Assembly: GCF_900143625.1 (NCBI RefSeq)
Contig: NZ_FRFF01000084.1
Span: 1-64,000 of the forward strand
DNA: 64,000 nt
Direction: 5' to 3'
Origin: Nocardiopsis sp. JB363
GTDB lineage: Bacteria > Actinomycetota > Actinomycetes > Streptosporangiales > Streptosporangiaceae
Both the position numbers and the translations under genes were made by a program. Shown one piece after another: positions 32,329 through 40,446 of the stretch (position 1 is its first letter; each line of letters opens with the position of its first letter). The notes beneath the pieces are model-generated. The model made no database searches. It was not told the origin of the DNA and saw only the letters and a list, made by a program, of their open reading frames with translations.

Positions 32329-33426
32329 ATGCCCGTCCCTTCCCAGCGCCGCTCCCGACTCCTCGGCCCGGCCGCGGCACTGGCCGCCACCGCCCTCCTC
32401 GCCACGGCCTGTGGCGGGGACGGCGACGACGCCCCGGAGGTCGCCGTCGCCATCGACCAGGAGCGGTGCGACACCAACCGGGAGGCCGGGCCGATCACCT
32501 TCGTGACCGGCTACCACTACCAGGCCTCCGTCACCCAACTGGAGGTCATCGCCGCCGACGCCCTCGGGTACTTCGACGCCCTGTGCCTGGACGTGGAGAT
32601 CCAACCCGGCAACGGCGACCTGATGGGCAACGCCCAGTTGGTATCCGCGGGCACCGCCCGTTTCACCGCGATGAGCAACGAGGCCGAGGTCCTCCAGGCG
32701 GACACGCGCGACCACGGGATCGTCGGCGTCGCCACGTACGGGCACGTGCCGATCTCCACGCTGCTCACCGGATCCGGCATCGACGACCTCACTGAGTTGG
32801 AGGGGCGGACCCTGGGCCACCAGAGCATGCTGCCCGCCCCCGTGGAGGCCATGCTGGTCGAAGCGGGCGTGGACGTCGATTCCGTCGAACAGGTCGAGGC
32901 CGGCTACGACCCCTCCGTGCTGCCGCGCGACCAGGTCCAGGCGCTCACGGGTTTCCGTTCCAACGAGCCGCACCGGCTCGACGACCTGGGTGAGGAGTAC
33001 ACCCAGTGGCTGCCCGAGGACTTCGGGGTGGTCGGCTCCTTCGGGGTGATGGTGACCGGCCCCGCCTGGGCGGAGGAACACCCCACCGCCACCGAGGACT
33101 TCCTACGGGCCGTCGGCCACGCGTTCGACCACTGCCAGGACGCCGGAGAGGAATGCGTGGGGTACGCCGCCGAACTGGACCAGGCGGGCTACGACACCGA
33201 GCACAACCTCAAGGTGTGGGAGACCGAACGCGAACTGGTGGTCTCCTCCACCCCCGAGGGCGAGCCCCGGGGCTTCGTCGACCTCGACCTGACCGAGCGG
33301 GAGGCGGGGACCCTCGTGGACAACGGCGAACTCGACGAGATCCCCGAACTGACACCCCTCTTCGACACCCGTTACCTCGAAGCGGTCCACGAGGGCTCCG
33401 ACCTGGTCTGGCCCGAGTCGAACTGA
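32329..33426 (+). CDS. ABC importer substrate-binding lipoprotein, copy 1 (NMT1/THI5-like)
   Basis: A 365-residue binding protein: signal peptide with lipobox LLATAC-G (Cys about 25), so it is a membrane-anchored lipoprotein. The mature part opens ITFVTGYHYQASVTQLEVIAADALGYFDALCLDVEIQPGNGD, a layout close to NMT1/THI5 and SsuA proteins that bind pyrimidines, sulfonates or similar small rings. Conserved Cys pairs (RCDTN, LCLDVE, HCQDAGEEC) could form disulfides outside the cell. An upstream in-frame ATG at 32266 would add a non-signal extension and is less likely. Copy 2 at 35830-36924 is alike over the whole length. Confidence 0.87.
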   Translation: MPVPSQRRSRLLGPAAALAATALLATACGGDGDDAPEVAVAIDQERCDTNREAGPITFVTGYHYQASVTQLEVIAADALGYFDALCLDVEIQPGNGDLMGNAQLVSAGTARFTAMSNEAEVLQADTRDHGIVGVATYGHVPISTLLTGSGIDDLTELEGRTLGHQSMLPAPVEAMLVEAGVDVDSVEQVEAGYDPSVLPRDQVQALTGFRSNEPHRLDDLGEEYTQWLPEDFGVVGSFGVMVTGPAWAEEHPTATEDFLRAVGHAFDHCQDAGEECVGYAAELDQAGYDTEHNLKVWETERELVVSSTPEGEPRGFVDLDLTEREAGTLVDNGELDEIPELTPLFDTRYLEAVHEGSDLVWPESN

Positions 33427-33430
33427 GGAT

Positions 33431-33461
33431 CCGGGGCGCGGAGATCCTGGCCGCGCCCCGG
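33431..33461 (+). terminator. terminator after ABC copy 1
   Basis: Perfect 11-base arms CCGGGGCGCGG and CCGCGCCCCGG with a 9-base loop, four bases past the stop of the lipoprotein gene. It separates copy 1 from the unknown gene and copy 2. Confidence 0.82.
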
Positions 33462-33526
33462 AAAACGGCCGTTCACATGAGCACAAAGCCAGCACGGCAA
33501 GCTTTCCGTGCACTACCGTCCCACTT

Positions 33527-33949
33527 ATGACGGAACTCACACAGGCCCCCTCCGGCCACCCCACACCACCCGTGCTCAAGATGATCGAGGCGCTCTCCAC
33601 CGAGTGCGGAACACGCCTGTCCCCGCACCGCTTCACCCTGCCCGGTGGCGTCCGGGTCGGGATCGACGGGGCCGACCGCGACCCGCCCAGGGTGCTGGTC
33701 CAGGCCACCCGAGCGAGCGGGCGCGTCAAGTCCGCGCATCGCAACAAGGTCATCGCGGACGCCTTCAAGCTCGCCTGGCTGCGGGACTCCCACTTCCCGG
33801 ACGCGACGCTGATCCTCGCGCTGAGCCCGGACCTCTCCCCCCTCCTCAGCCAGGGGAGTTGGCTGTCCGCGGCCCTCGAACAGAGACGGATTCAAGCGAT
33901 TCTGGTCGATGACCGCGGAGGAAGCACCCCGCACGATATCCCCCCGTGA
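33527..33949 (+). CDS. 140-residue hypothetical protein between the two ABC copies
   Basis: A soluble protein with a compact look: MIEALSTECGTRLSPH, then a beta-rich part RFTLPGGVRVGIDGA, RVLVQATRASGRVKSAHRNKVIADAFKLAWL, then DATLILALSPDLSPLLSQGSWLSAAL and a final QAILVDD. The alternation of strand and helix with G-x-x-K...K resembles small restriction-fold or nucleotide-binding proteins, but I cannot assign it. No signal peptide or membrane segment. It stands alone between a terminator and copy 2. Confidence 0.7.
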   Translation: MTELTQAPSGHPTPPVLKMIEALSTECGTRLSPHRFTLPGGVRVGIDGADRDPPRVLVQATRASGRVKSAHRNKVIADAFKLAWLRDSHFPDATLILALSPDLSPLLSQGSWLSAALEQRRIQAILVDDRGGSTPHDIPP

Positions 33950-34145
33950 CCGACCGTTCACCCAACGGTAATGGGGCACTCCTACCTTTGACGGGTCAAC
34001 GACCCCGCGGGCCGCCGACGTCCTTTGCGCTTCCGCCCGCACTCCCCTTGACGTCCTTGGGACTTCCTACCCGAGCACGCCCCGGAGGGTGCATGGAAAC
34101 GCATGCCCAGATGAAAAACGCTCCGTCCTCTTGGGCGGACGCACT
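33950..34145. promoter_or_regulatory. control region of ABC copy 2
   Basis: Contains the perfect inverted repeat ACCGTT-CACCC-AACGGT (33953-33969) and near-palindromic TTGACGGGTCAA (33988-33999). Either could be an operator. I see no known riboswitch, though the run up to the GTG at 34146 is long and lacks a good Shine-Dalgarno. Confidence 0.4.
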
Positions 34146-34949
34146 GTGACCAGCGATGATATCGAGATACGCCACCTCACCAAGCGTTACCGGGGTGGCG
34201 CCTACGACAGGCCCGCGCTCCAGGACATCGACCTGGAGATCCCGCACCGCCGCTTCGTCAGCCTCATCGGCCCCAGCGGATGCGGAAAGTCGACCCTCCT
34301 ACGGGTCATGGCCGGACTCACCGTCCCCGACCACGGCCGAGTGTCCCTCTTCGGCCGTACCCCCCGTGAGATGTGCCGACGCAAGGCGATCGGGCTGGTC
34401 CCCCAGACCCCGGCGCTGCTGCCCTGGCTGAACGTCCGCCAGAACATCGCCCTGCCCACCCTGGTCAACCGGCGTCGCGGAACATCGCACGAGTCCACCG
34501 ACGACCTGCTGCGCGCGGTCGGGCTGGAGGACTCCGCCCACCGGTACCCGCACCAGCTCTCCGGGGGCATGAGCCAACGCGTGGCGATCGCCCGCGCCCT
34601 CGGCCTGCGCCCGGACGTACTGCTGATGGACGAGCCCTTCTCCGCCCTCGACGAGTTCACCCGCGAGGCCCTGCGCATGCAGCTCCTGGAGTTGTGGCAG
34701 CGGCGGGCCACCACCGTCGTGTTCGTGACGCACTCCGTGCACGAGGCGGTCGTGCTCTCCGACCGGATCGTCGTGATGTCGGCCCGCCCCGGCCGCATCC
34801 ACGACGTACTCGACGTCGACCTGCCCCGCCCCCGCGAACGCGAGGTCGTCTCGGATTCGCGCACCCACGAGGTGGAGGGTCGGGTCCGTGCGTCGTTACG
34901 CAGCGCCTGGAGCTCCGGGATCAACCCCACGGAGCTGGTGGCGCCATGA
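34146..34949 (+). CDS. ABC importer ATPase, copy 2
   Basis: A 267-residue ATPase almost the same as copy 1: Walker A GPSGCGKST, VPQTPALLPWLNV Q-loop, LSGGMSQRVAIARAL, VLLMDEPFSALDE and VTHSVHEAV. Read from the GTG at 34146; an in-frame GTG at 34089 would add 19 residues that are not alike between copies. The ATGA overlap with the permease gives coupling. Differences from copy 1 are spread evenly, so the duplication is old or both were kept under selection. Confidence 0.9.
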   Translation: MTSDDIEIRHLTKRYRGGAYDRPALQDIDLEIPHRRFVSLIGPSGCGKSTLLRVMAGLTVPDHGRVSLFGRTPREMCRRKAIGLVPQTPALLPWLNVRQNIALPTLVNRRRGTSHESTDDLLRAVGLEDSAHRYPHQLSGGMSQRVAIARALGLRPDVLLMDEPFSALDEFTREALRMQLLELWQRRATTVVFVTHSVHEAVVLSDRIVVMSARPGRIHDVLDVDLPRPREREVVSDSRTHEVEGRVRASLRSAWSSGINPTELVAP

Positions 34950-35800
34950 ACACCGAGGTGATCGGCCCCTCGGCCACGGCCACTCCCCCCGACCCCGAGC
35001 GGGCTCCGACCGAACGGCGCTTCCGAGGCCGTTCCGTGTTCCACCCCTTCGTGTGGCTGCCCACGACCGTGCTCCTGTTGATCCTCGGCGCCGGGTGGAC
35101 GGCGGTGGCCGAAGCGCACCCGTACATCCTGCCGAGGCTCGGCGAGGTCGGCAGGACCCTGTTGGAGAACCCCGCGCTGTTCCTCGGGAACGCCTGGGCG
35201 ACGCTGAGCATCGCCCTGACCGGTGTGGCCGTGGGCGCGGTCTCGGCCTTCGTCCTCGCGGTCCTCATGTCGGAGGTACCGGTGGTCCGCCGTGCCCTCA
35301 TGCCGATCGCCGTGGTCCTGAACGTCACCCCGGTCGTGGCGATCACCCCCGCGCTGGTGGTCGCGTTCGGCTTCGGCATGGCCCCCAAGGTCATCGTCAC
35401 CGCGATCATCACGTTCTTCCCGGTCCTCATCAACGTGACGACCGGCCTGAGCTCGGTCCCCCCGACCGTGCTCCAGGTCTTCCAGACACTGAACGCCTCC
35501 CGTTGGGAGGTCCTCTTGCGACTACGGCTCCCCGGCAGCCTGCCCTACACACTGGCCGCCCTCCGAGTCGTCCTGCCGCTGTCCGTGGTCGGCGCGGTGG
35601 TCGCCGAGTTCGTCGCCGCCGGTTCCTCCGGCGGCCTCGGGACCATGATCCGCAACTCCGCCTCCACGGCCCGCCTCGACTTCGTCTACGCCGCCGTCAC
35701 CTGCCTGGCGGCGATGGGACTCACCATGCTCGCGCTGGTCACGGCGATCGAACACCGAGTGCTGTTCTGGCACGAGTCCCGACGACATTCCTCCGGATGA
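34946..35800 (+). CDS. ABC importer permease, copy 2
   Basis: A 284-residue permease with six membrane segments and the EAA loop LNASRWEVLLRLRLPGSLPYTLAALRVVLPLSVVGAVVAEF. The core from AEAHPYILPRLGEVG to the WHESRR end aligns to copy 1 without gaps, while the N-terminal tail before FHPFVWLP is different and shorter. It starts by ATGA overlap with the ATPase. Confidence 0.9.
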   Translation: MNTEVIGPSATATPPDPERAPTERRFRGRSVFHPFVWLPTTVLLLILGAGWTAVAEAHPYILPRLGEVGRTLLENPALFLGNAWATLSIALTGVAVGAVSAFVLAVLMSEVPVVRRALMPIAVVLNVTPVVAITPALVVAFGFGMAPKVIVTAIITFFPVLINVTTGLSSVPPTVLQVFQTLNASRWEVLLRLRLPGSLPYTLAALRVVLPLSVVGAVVAEFVAAGSSGGLGTMIRNSASTARLDFVYAAVTCLAAMGLTMLALVTAIEHRVLFWHESRRHSSG

Positions 35801-35829
35801 ACCCCACAGAGAACGGAAAACCCCCCACG

Positions 35830-36924
35830 ATGACCCCCCTGAACCGTCCGATCCGTCCCGGACTCCTCTCCGCGGCACTCCTCACGGTCGCCCTCCTGGC
35901 CTCGGCGTGCGGCCAGGAAACACCCGAGCAGGGCGCGTCCGCGGCCGTCATCGACAACGACCGCTGCATGGACAACCAGCGGGCCGGGACGATCACCTTC
36001 GTCACCGGCTACCACTACCAGGCCTCCGTCAGCCAGCTGGAGGTCATCGCGGCCGAGGCCATGGGTCTGTTCGAGACGCTCTGCCTGGACGTGGAGATCC
36101 AGCCCGGCAGCGGCGACGTGATGGGCAACGCCCAACTGGTATCGGCCGGGACCGCCCACTTCACCCCCGCCGGCAACGAGGCCGAGATCGTGCAGGCCAA
36201 CGAACGCGACCACGAGGTCGTCGGCATCGCCACCTATGGGCACGTGCCCATCTCCACCCTCCTCACCCAGCAGAACGTGGAGCACCTCACCGATCTGGAG
36301 GGGCAGACCCTGGGTCACCAGAGCATGCTGCCCGCCCCGGTGGAGGCCATGCTGGTCGAGGCCGGTGTGGACGTCGACACCATCGAACAGGTCGAGGCCG
36401 GCTACGACCCCTCCGTCCTGCCACGCGACCAGATCCAGGCGCTCACCGGTTTCCGCTCCAACGAACCGCACCAGCTCGACGCCATGGACGAGAAGTACAC
36501 CGAGTGGCTGCCCGAGGACTTCGGAGTGGTCGGCTCCTTCGGGGTGATGGCCACGAACCCCGAGTGGGCAGAGGAACACCCCACCGTCGTCGAGGACTTC
36601 CTGCGCGCCGTCGCCCGGGCCTTCGACCACTGCTCGGAGAACGGCGAGGAGTGCGTCGGGTACGCCGCCGAGCTCGACGAGGCCGGATACGACACCGAGC
36701 ACAACCTCAAGGTCTGGGACACCGAACGCGAACTCGTGGGCGGCTCCACCCCGGACGACCAGGTCAACGGCTACATCGACCTCACCATGACGGCGGAAGA
36801 GGCGGAGACCCTCAAGGACAGCGGCGAACTGGACTCGGTGCCGGACCTGGAACCCCTGTTCGACCCCCGCTTCCTGGAAGCGGTCCACGTGGCGACCGAG
36901 GTCGTCTGGCCCGGCGACGAGTGA
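35830..36924 (+). CDS. ABC importer substrate-binding lipoprotein, copy 2
   Basis: A 364-residue lipoprotein: signal helix SAALLTVALLASAC-G with Cys in the lipobox. It shares with copy 1 the ligand-domain segments ITFVTGYHYQASVSQLEV, TYGHVPISTLL, LGHQSMLPAPVEAMLVEAG, and YDPSVLPRDQIQALTGFRSNEPH. Differences cluster in the region after the start and in loops (TPAGNEAEIVQANERD against TAMSNEAEVLQADTRD), which might tune ligand choice. 25 bases separate it from the RutA-like gene, so the transporter and enzymes form one operon. Confidence 0.87.
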   Translation: MTPLNRPIRPGLLSAALLTVALLASACGQETPEQGASAAVIDNDRCMDNQRAGTITFVTGYHYQASVSQLEVIAAEAMGLFETLCLDVEIQPGSGDVMGNAQLVSAGTAHFTPAGNEAEIVQANERDHEVVGIATYGHVPISTLLTQQNVEHLTDLEGQTLGHQSMLPAPVEAMLVEAGVDVDTIEQVEAGYDPSVLPRDQIQALTGFRSNEPHQLDAMDEKYTEWLPEDFGVVGSFGVMATNPEWAEEHPTVVEDFLRAVARAFDHCSENGEECVGYAAELDEAGYDTEHNLKVWDTERELVGGSTPDDQVNGYIDLTMTAEEAETLKDSGELDSVPDLEPLFDPRFLEAVHVATEVVWPGDE

Positions 36925-36949
36925 ACCCGAGAGGAACCGAGGTACCACG

Positions 36950-38026
36950 ATGACGAACACCACGACGCCCGGGACCGAGTACGGGATCTTCCTGCCCATC
37001 GGCAGCGGCGGTTGGATCGTGTCCGAGACGGCGCCCCACCCGAAGTCCGACTACGCCTACAACCGCCACTCCGCCGCCCTCGCCGAGGAGCACGGCTTCG
37101 ACTTCATCATGTCCATGGGCAAGTGGCGCGGATACGGCGGCGCCACCGGCCACTGGGACCACACCCTGGAGTCGATGACGATGATGGCGGGGCTGGCCGA
37201 GGCCACCGAGCGGGTCGGAGTGTGGGCGACCATCCACGCCAACATCTTCCACCCGGCCCTGGCCGCGAAGATGTTCACCACCCTCCAGGAGATCAGCGGC
37301 GGACGCGCCGGGATGAACATCGTCGTCGGTTCCTACGCCGACGAGTTCCGGCAGATGGGTCTGTGGCGTGAGGACATGGAGCACGCCGACCGTTATCGGT
37401 ACACCGAGGAGTGGGCCACGGCGCTGCGCCGCCTGTGGACCGAGGACTCGGTGACGCTGAACGGCGAGTTCTTCGACTTGGAGGACTGCCGTTCCCTGCC
37501 CCACCCCGCCTCGCCGCCGACCATCATCGGCGCCGGACGGTCCCCCGCGGGGCTGGCCTTCCAGGCCCGTCACTGCGACGGGTCGTTCCTCACCGCCCAG
37601 GACCTGCCCGGGCTCCGCGACGCGTGCCGGCGGGTGCGCGCCGAGTCGGCCCGGGAGGGCCGCACCATTCGCACCTACTCGATGCTCACCGTGATCATGG
37701 ACGACAGCGACGCCGCCGCCGAGGCCCGTCGCCTGGAGTACGGCCGTGGCGCCGACATCCAGGCCATCGTCAACATGAAGCGTTCCTGGGGACTTCCCCC
37801 GGACAAGGCCCTGTCGCTGACGGCCGAGCGCCCGGAGGACGAGGCGTTCCAGACCCCGTTCGTGACGGGGTCGCCCGCCACGGTGGCCAAGAGGATCAAC
37901 GAGATCGTCGCGGAGGCCGAATTGGACGGGCTGATGCTGATCTTCCCCGACTACCACGCGGACCTCGCGGCGTTCGGCGAACGTGTGATGCCGATGCTGC
38001 GCTCCACGGCGGAGGCGCCTGCGTGA
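36950..38026 (+). CDS. LLM-class flavin monooxygenase, RutA-like
   Basis: A 358-residue luciferase-like flavoprotein that uses FMNH2 and O2. Similarity to the pyrimidine monooxygenase RutA is visible along the chain: YGIFLPIGSGGWIVSETAPHPK at the start, DFIMSMGKWRGYGG, FWDH-like HWDHTLESMTMMAGLAEATE, EISGGRAGMNIVVG and a C-terminal DGLMLIFPDYHADLAAFGERVMPML. RutA opens the uracil ring between N3 and C4. It is followed with GTGA overlap by a RutB-like hydrolase and preceded by importer copy 2. Dimethyl-sulfone or other LLM monooxygenases are close relatives, so the ring substrate is not certain. Confidence 0.88.
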   Translation: MTNTTTPGTEYGIFLPIGSGGWIVSETAPHPKSDYAYNRHSAALAEEHGFDFIMSMGKWRGYGGATGHWDHTLESMTMMAGLAEATERVGVWATIHANIFHPALAAKMFTTLQEISGGRAGMNIVVGSYADEFRQMGLWREDMEHADRYRYTEEWATALRRLWTEDSVTLNGEFFDLEDCRSLPHPASPPTIIGAGRSPAGLAFQARHCDGSFLTAQDLPGLRDACRRVRAESAREGRTIRTYSMLTVIMDDSDAAAEARRLEYGRGADIQAIVNMKRSWGLPPDKALSLTAERPEDEAFQTPFVTGSPATVAKRINEIVAEAELDGLMLIFPDYHADLAAFGERVMPMLRSTAEAPA

Positions 38027-38709
38027 GCATCGACGTCGCCGATGGGACCGGGCGCCCCCGCCCGGTCCCATCGGCGCGGGAGGAGGCCGCGCTGGTGGTC
38101 GTGGACGTCCAACGGGACTTCTGCGACCCCGGCCAGCTCCCCTGGCTGGACGAGGAGGCGCGGTCCCGGGTGTCAAGCGCCGTCACCCGGGTGTCCTGGC
38201 TGGTCGAACGGGCTCGCGCCACCGGTGTGCGTGTGGTCTGGGTGCGGCTGGAACAGGACCCCGAATCCCCTTGGTGGTCCTCGCTCTGGCTCCGGGGGCT
38301 CCTCGATGCCTCCACCGCCGGACGGCTTTCGCGGGAACCCTGCGTGGCGGGGACCACCGGCGCGGAGTGGTTCCGGGTCTCCCCCGCCCCGGGCGAGGAC
38401 GTAGTGGTCAAGCGACGCTACTCGGCCTTCCACGGCACCGGACTGGACGTGCTGCTGCGTTCCCGAGGGATCACCTGGTTGGCGGTGTGCGGTCTGACCA
38501 CCGACTGCTGCGTGGACGCCACCGTGCGCGACGGATTCCAGGCGGGTTACCGCACCTTCCTCATCGCCGACGCCACCGCCTCCTACCTTCGCGAGTCCCA
38601 GGAGCACACCCTGTCCGTGCTCGCGAAGCACTCCGCCTCGGTGGTCACGGCCGACACCGTGGCCCAGGTGTGGGAACGCGCGCGATTGAGCGGCGGTGGC
38701 ACAGGGTAG
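38023..38709 (+). CDS. isochorismatase-fold cysteine hydrolase, RutB-like
   Basis: A 228-residue hydrolase with the complete catalytic triad: Asp about 28 in LVVVDVQRDF, Lys about 130 in VVVKRRYSAFHGTGLD, and Cys about 163 in GLTTDCCVDATVRDGF. The motif ...KxRYSxFxxTxLD...LRSRGI is shared with the ureidoacrylate amidohydrolase RutB. GTG start overlaps the stop of the RutA-like gene, so both are made together. RutC, RutD, RutE and RutF homologues are not here. Alternatives are nicotinamidase-like or other isochorismatase-fold amidases; the context favours a ring-opening product. Confidence 0.87.
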   Translation: MSIDVADGTGRPRPVPSAREEAALVVVDVQRDFCDPGQLPWLDEEARSRVSSAVTRVSWLVERARATGVRVVWVRLEQDPESPWWSSLWLRGLLDASTAGRLSREPCVAGTTGAEWFRVSPAPGEDVVVKRRYSAFHGTGLDVLLRSRGITWLAVCGLTTDCCVDATVRDGFQAGYRTFLIADATASYLRESQEHTLSVLAKHSASVVTADTVAQVWERARLSGGGTG

Positions 38710-38795
38710 CCCCACCGTTGTCCGTGCGGGTCCGGTCGATCCCGCTCCTCGGGGCGGTGCGACCGGGCCCTTCCACCATTTGGGGGGGGGCAGTG

Positions 38796-39050
38796 ATGGG
38801 TGTCGAACGCGGTTTGGAGGGGCTCCGGAACGTCCTGGAAGGTATGCGGTTCCCGGTGACACGGGACGCGGTGGTCAACGCCGCCCTGGACGCGGAGGCG
38901 GACGAGGAGATGGTGAGCGCCCTGCGGGCCATGCCGGCCGCCGAGTTCAACGAGGCGAACGAGATCCTGCGCGCGGTGCCGTTGCCGGAGACCGAACCGG
39001 ACTCGCATACCGAGGCGGCCCGCGTCCGCGAGCGTGACCAGGACGCCTGA
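38796..39050 (+). CDS. DUF2795 domain protein
   Basis: An 84-residue protein: GLEGLRNVLEGMRFPVTRDAVVNAALDAEADEEMVSALRAMPAAEFNEANEILRAV is a DUF2795-like helical domain, with an acidic, charged C-terminal tail. The ribosome binding site is a run of nine G (38782-38790) five bases before the ATG; a GTG directly before the ATG is an alternative start. Function unknown; proteins of this family are small helical actinobacterial or cyanobacterial proteins. Confidence 0.8.
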   Translation: MGVERGLEGLRNVLEGMRFPVTRDAVVNAALDAEADEEMVSALRAMPAAEFNEANEILRAVPLPETEPDSHTEAARVRERDQDA

Positions 39051-39059
39051 GCCGGCACT

Positions 39060-40103
39060 TCAGCTTCGGGCGGGTGTGCTCGCGCGCAGGGTGGCACCCG
39101 CTCGGTGCAGGTGGGTGAGCGCCTCCGCGTGCGAACGGACGAAACCCGTCTCGTGGTAGGGCACCCCGATCTCCGCGCAGTAGTCGCGCACGATCGGCTG
39201 CGCCTTCGCCAGATGAGGGCTGGGCATGTTCGGGAACAGGTGGTGCTCGATCTGGTAGTTGAGCCCACCGAGCGCCAGGTCGGTGAAGGCCCCACCTCGG
39301 ACGTTGCGCGAGGTCAGTACCTGCTTGCGAAGGAAGTCGAGTTTCTCGCCCTTCTTCAAGGTCGGCATCCCCTTGTGGTTGGGCGCGAAGATGCAGCCCA
39401 GGTAGACCCCGAACAGGCCCTGTTGGATCACGATGAACACGACCGCCTGGAGCGGATCCAGGACCACGAAGACCACCCCGAGGTAGAGCACGAAGTGGGC
39501 GGCCAACAGCACACCCTCCAGAACACGATGCTTGGTGGAGGGGCGCAGCAACGCGCGCACACTCCCGTAGTGGAGGTTGAGCGCCTCCAGCAGCAGGACC
39601 GGGTAGAAGAGGAAGGCCTGATACCGGCCGAAGAACGCAGGAAGGCCCCGGGCCCGATCCGCCTGGTCCTGGGACCACACGAACAGTTCCGCTTGAACAT
39701 CGGGGTCGAATTCCTCGTGGTTGGGGTTGGCGTGGTGCCGGGTGTGCTTGTCCTGCCACCACCCGTAGCCCAGGCCGATCCCGAGGTTGCCCACGAGTCG
39801 ACCCACACCCTCGCTGAGGCGACGACCGTCGAAGATCTGTCGGTGCGCGAGTTCATGGGAGACCAGCCCTACCTGGCCGAACACCACCGCCAGGGCGACG
39901 GCGGTGACCAGTTGCCACCATGACGCCCCGATGAGAACGAAGGCCGTCCACCCACCGACGTAGGCCAGAGCGATGAGTGTCAACCGGATCGTGAAGTAGA
40001 CGGGCGTGCGTTCCATGAGCCCGGCTTCACGGATCCGCAGGGAGAGCCGCGAGAAATCGCTACCCCTTCTGCTCTTCGGTGGTGCCGTGCTGCCTTCTGG
40101 CAT
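39060..40103 (-). CDS. membrane fatty acid desaturase (acyl-lipid/linoleoyl type)
   Basis: A 347-residue di-iron desaturase with three histidine boxes: HELAH (83-87), HTRHH (120-124) and QIEHH (284-288). The glutamine before the third box marks the front-end/omega desaturase group. Four or more membrane segments lie between. There is no cytochrome b5 domain. The start at 40103 (MPEGSTAPPK) is the best in-frame ATG; the upstream stretch is Arg/Ser-rich. A missing Shine-Dalgarno leaves the start uncertain. It introduces a double bond into membrane acyl chains using a ferredoxin or flavoprotein as electron donor. Confidence 0.88.
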   Translation of the reverse strand: MPEGSTAPPKSRRGSDFSRLSLRIREAGLMERTPVYFTIRLTLIALAYVGGWTAFVLIGASWWQLVTAVALAVVFGQVGLVSHELAHRQIFDGRRLSEGVGRLVGNLGIGLGYGWWQDKHTRHHANPNHEEFDPDVQAELFVWSQDQADRARGLPAFFGRYQAFLFYPVLLLEALNLHYGSVRALLRPSTKHRVLEGVLLAAHFVLYLGVVFVVLDPLQAVVFIVIQQGLFGVYLGCIFAPNHKGMPTLKKGEKLDFLRKQVLTSRNVRGGAFTDLALGGLNYQIEHHLFPNMPSPHLAKAQPIVRDYCAEIGVPYHETGFVRSHAEALTHLHRAGATLRASTPARS

Positions 40104-40401
40104 AGGACCGCTCTTTTCCTGGGAGACCCGGCGTCGACCGGTGGCCTCCGACGTTAGTCGGTGTGAGCGCGCGAAGCCATGGAACCCGTACGTCACACAA
40201 GAGGGGCGCCTGCACCCGTGTTTCTCGGCGACACGTACTTTGCTACCCGCGGGTCGCTCGGAACATTCCTTCGCCGGTGGTGGTGGCGCGGTGTTCGGTC
40301 GACCGGACGAGCACCGGACCGTCGGCGAACTCGCTGGTCAGAGCGGCATGAAATGAGGAGAAGGTCTCAAAAGGGGATCCCCCGCCCACTCCACAAGAAG
40401 G
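40104..40401. other. gene-free gap before the siderophore operon
   Basis: About 300 bases between the divergent desaturase and the iron-regulated operon. I see no gene; it should carry the desaturase promoter at its left end. The right end leads into the iron box. Confidence 0.5.
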
Positions 40402-40420
40402 TTAGGTTAGGCTCCCCTAC
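40402..40420 (+). promoter_or_regulatory. iron box (IdeR/DmdR site)
   Basis: TTAGGTTAGGCTCCCCTAC matches the IdeR/DmdR consensus, TTAGGTTAGGCTAACCTAA, in most positions; the left half is perfect. It lies 26 bases upstream of the binding-protein start, where the repressor would cover the promoter when iron is plentiful. Confidence 0.85.
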
Positions 40421-40446
40421 GTCAAGAACTCGTAAGGGAGACCTCC

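Noticed and set aside
33950-34145. Riboswitch (e.g. TPP) before importer copy 2
   Set aside because: I could not find the conserved TPP or other known riboswitch core; palindromes there look like protein sites.
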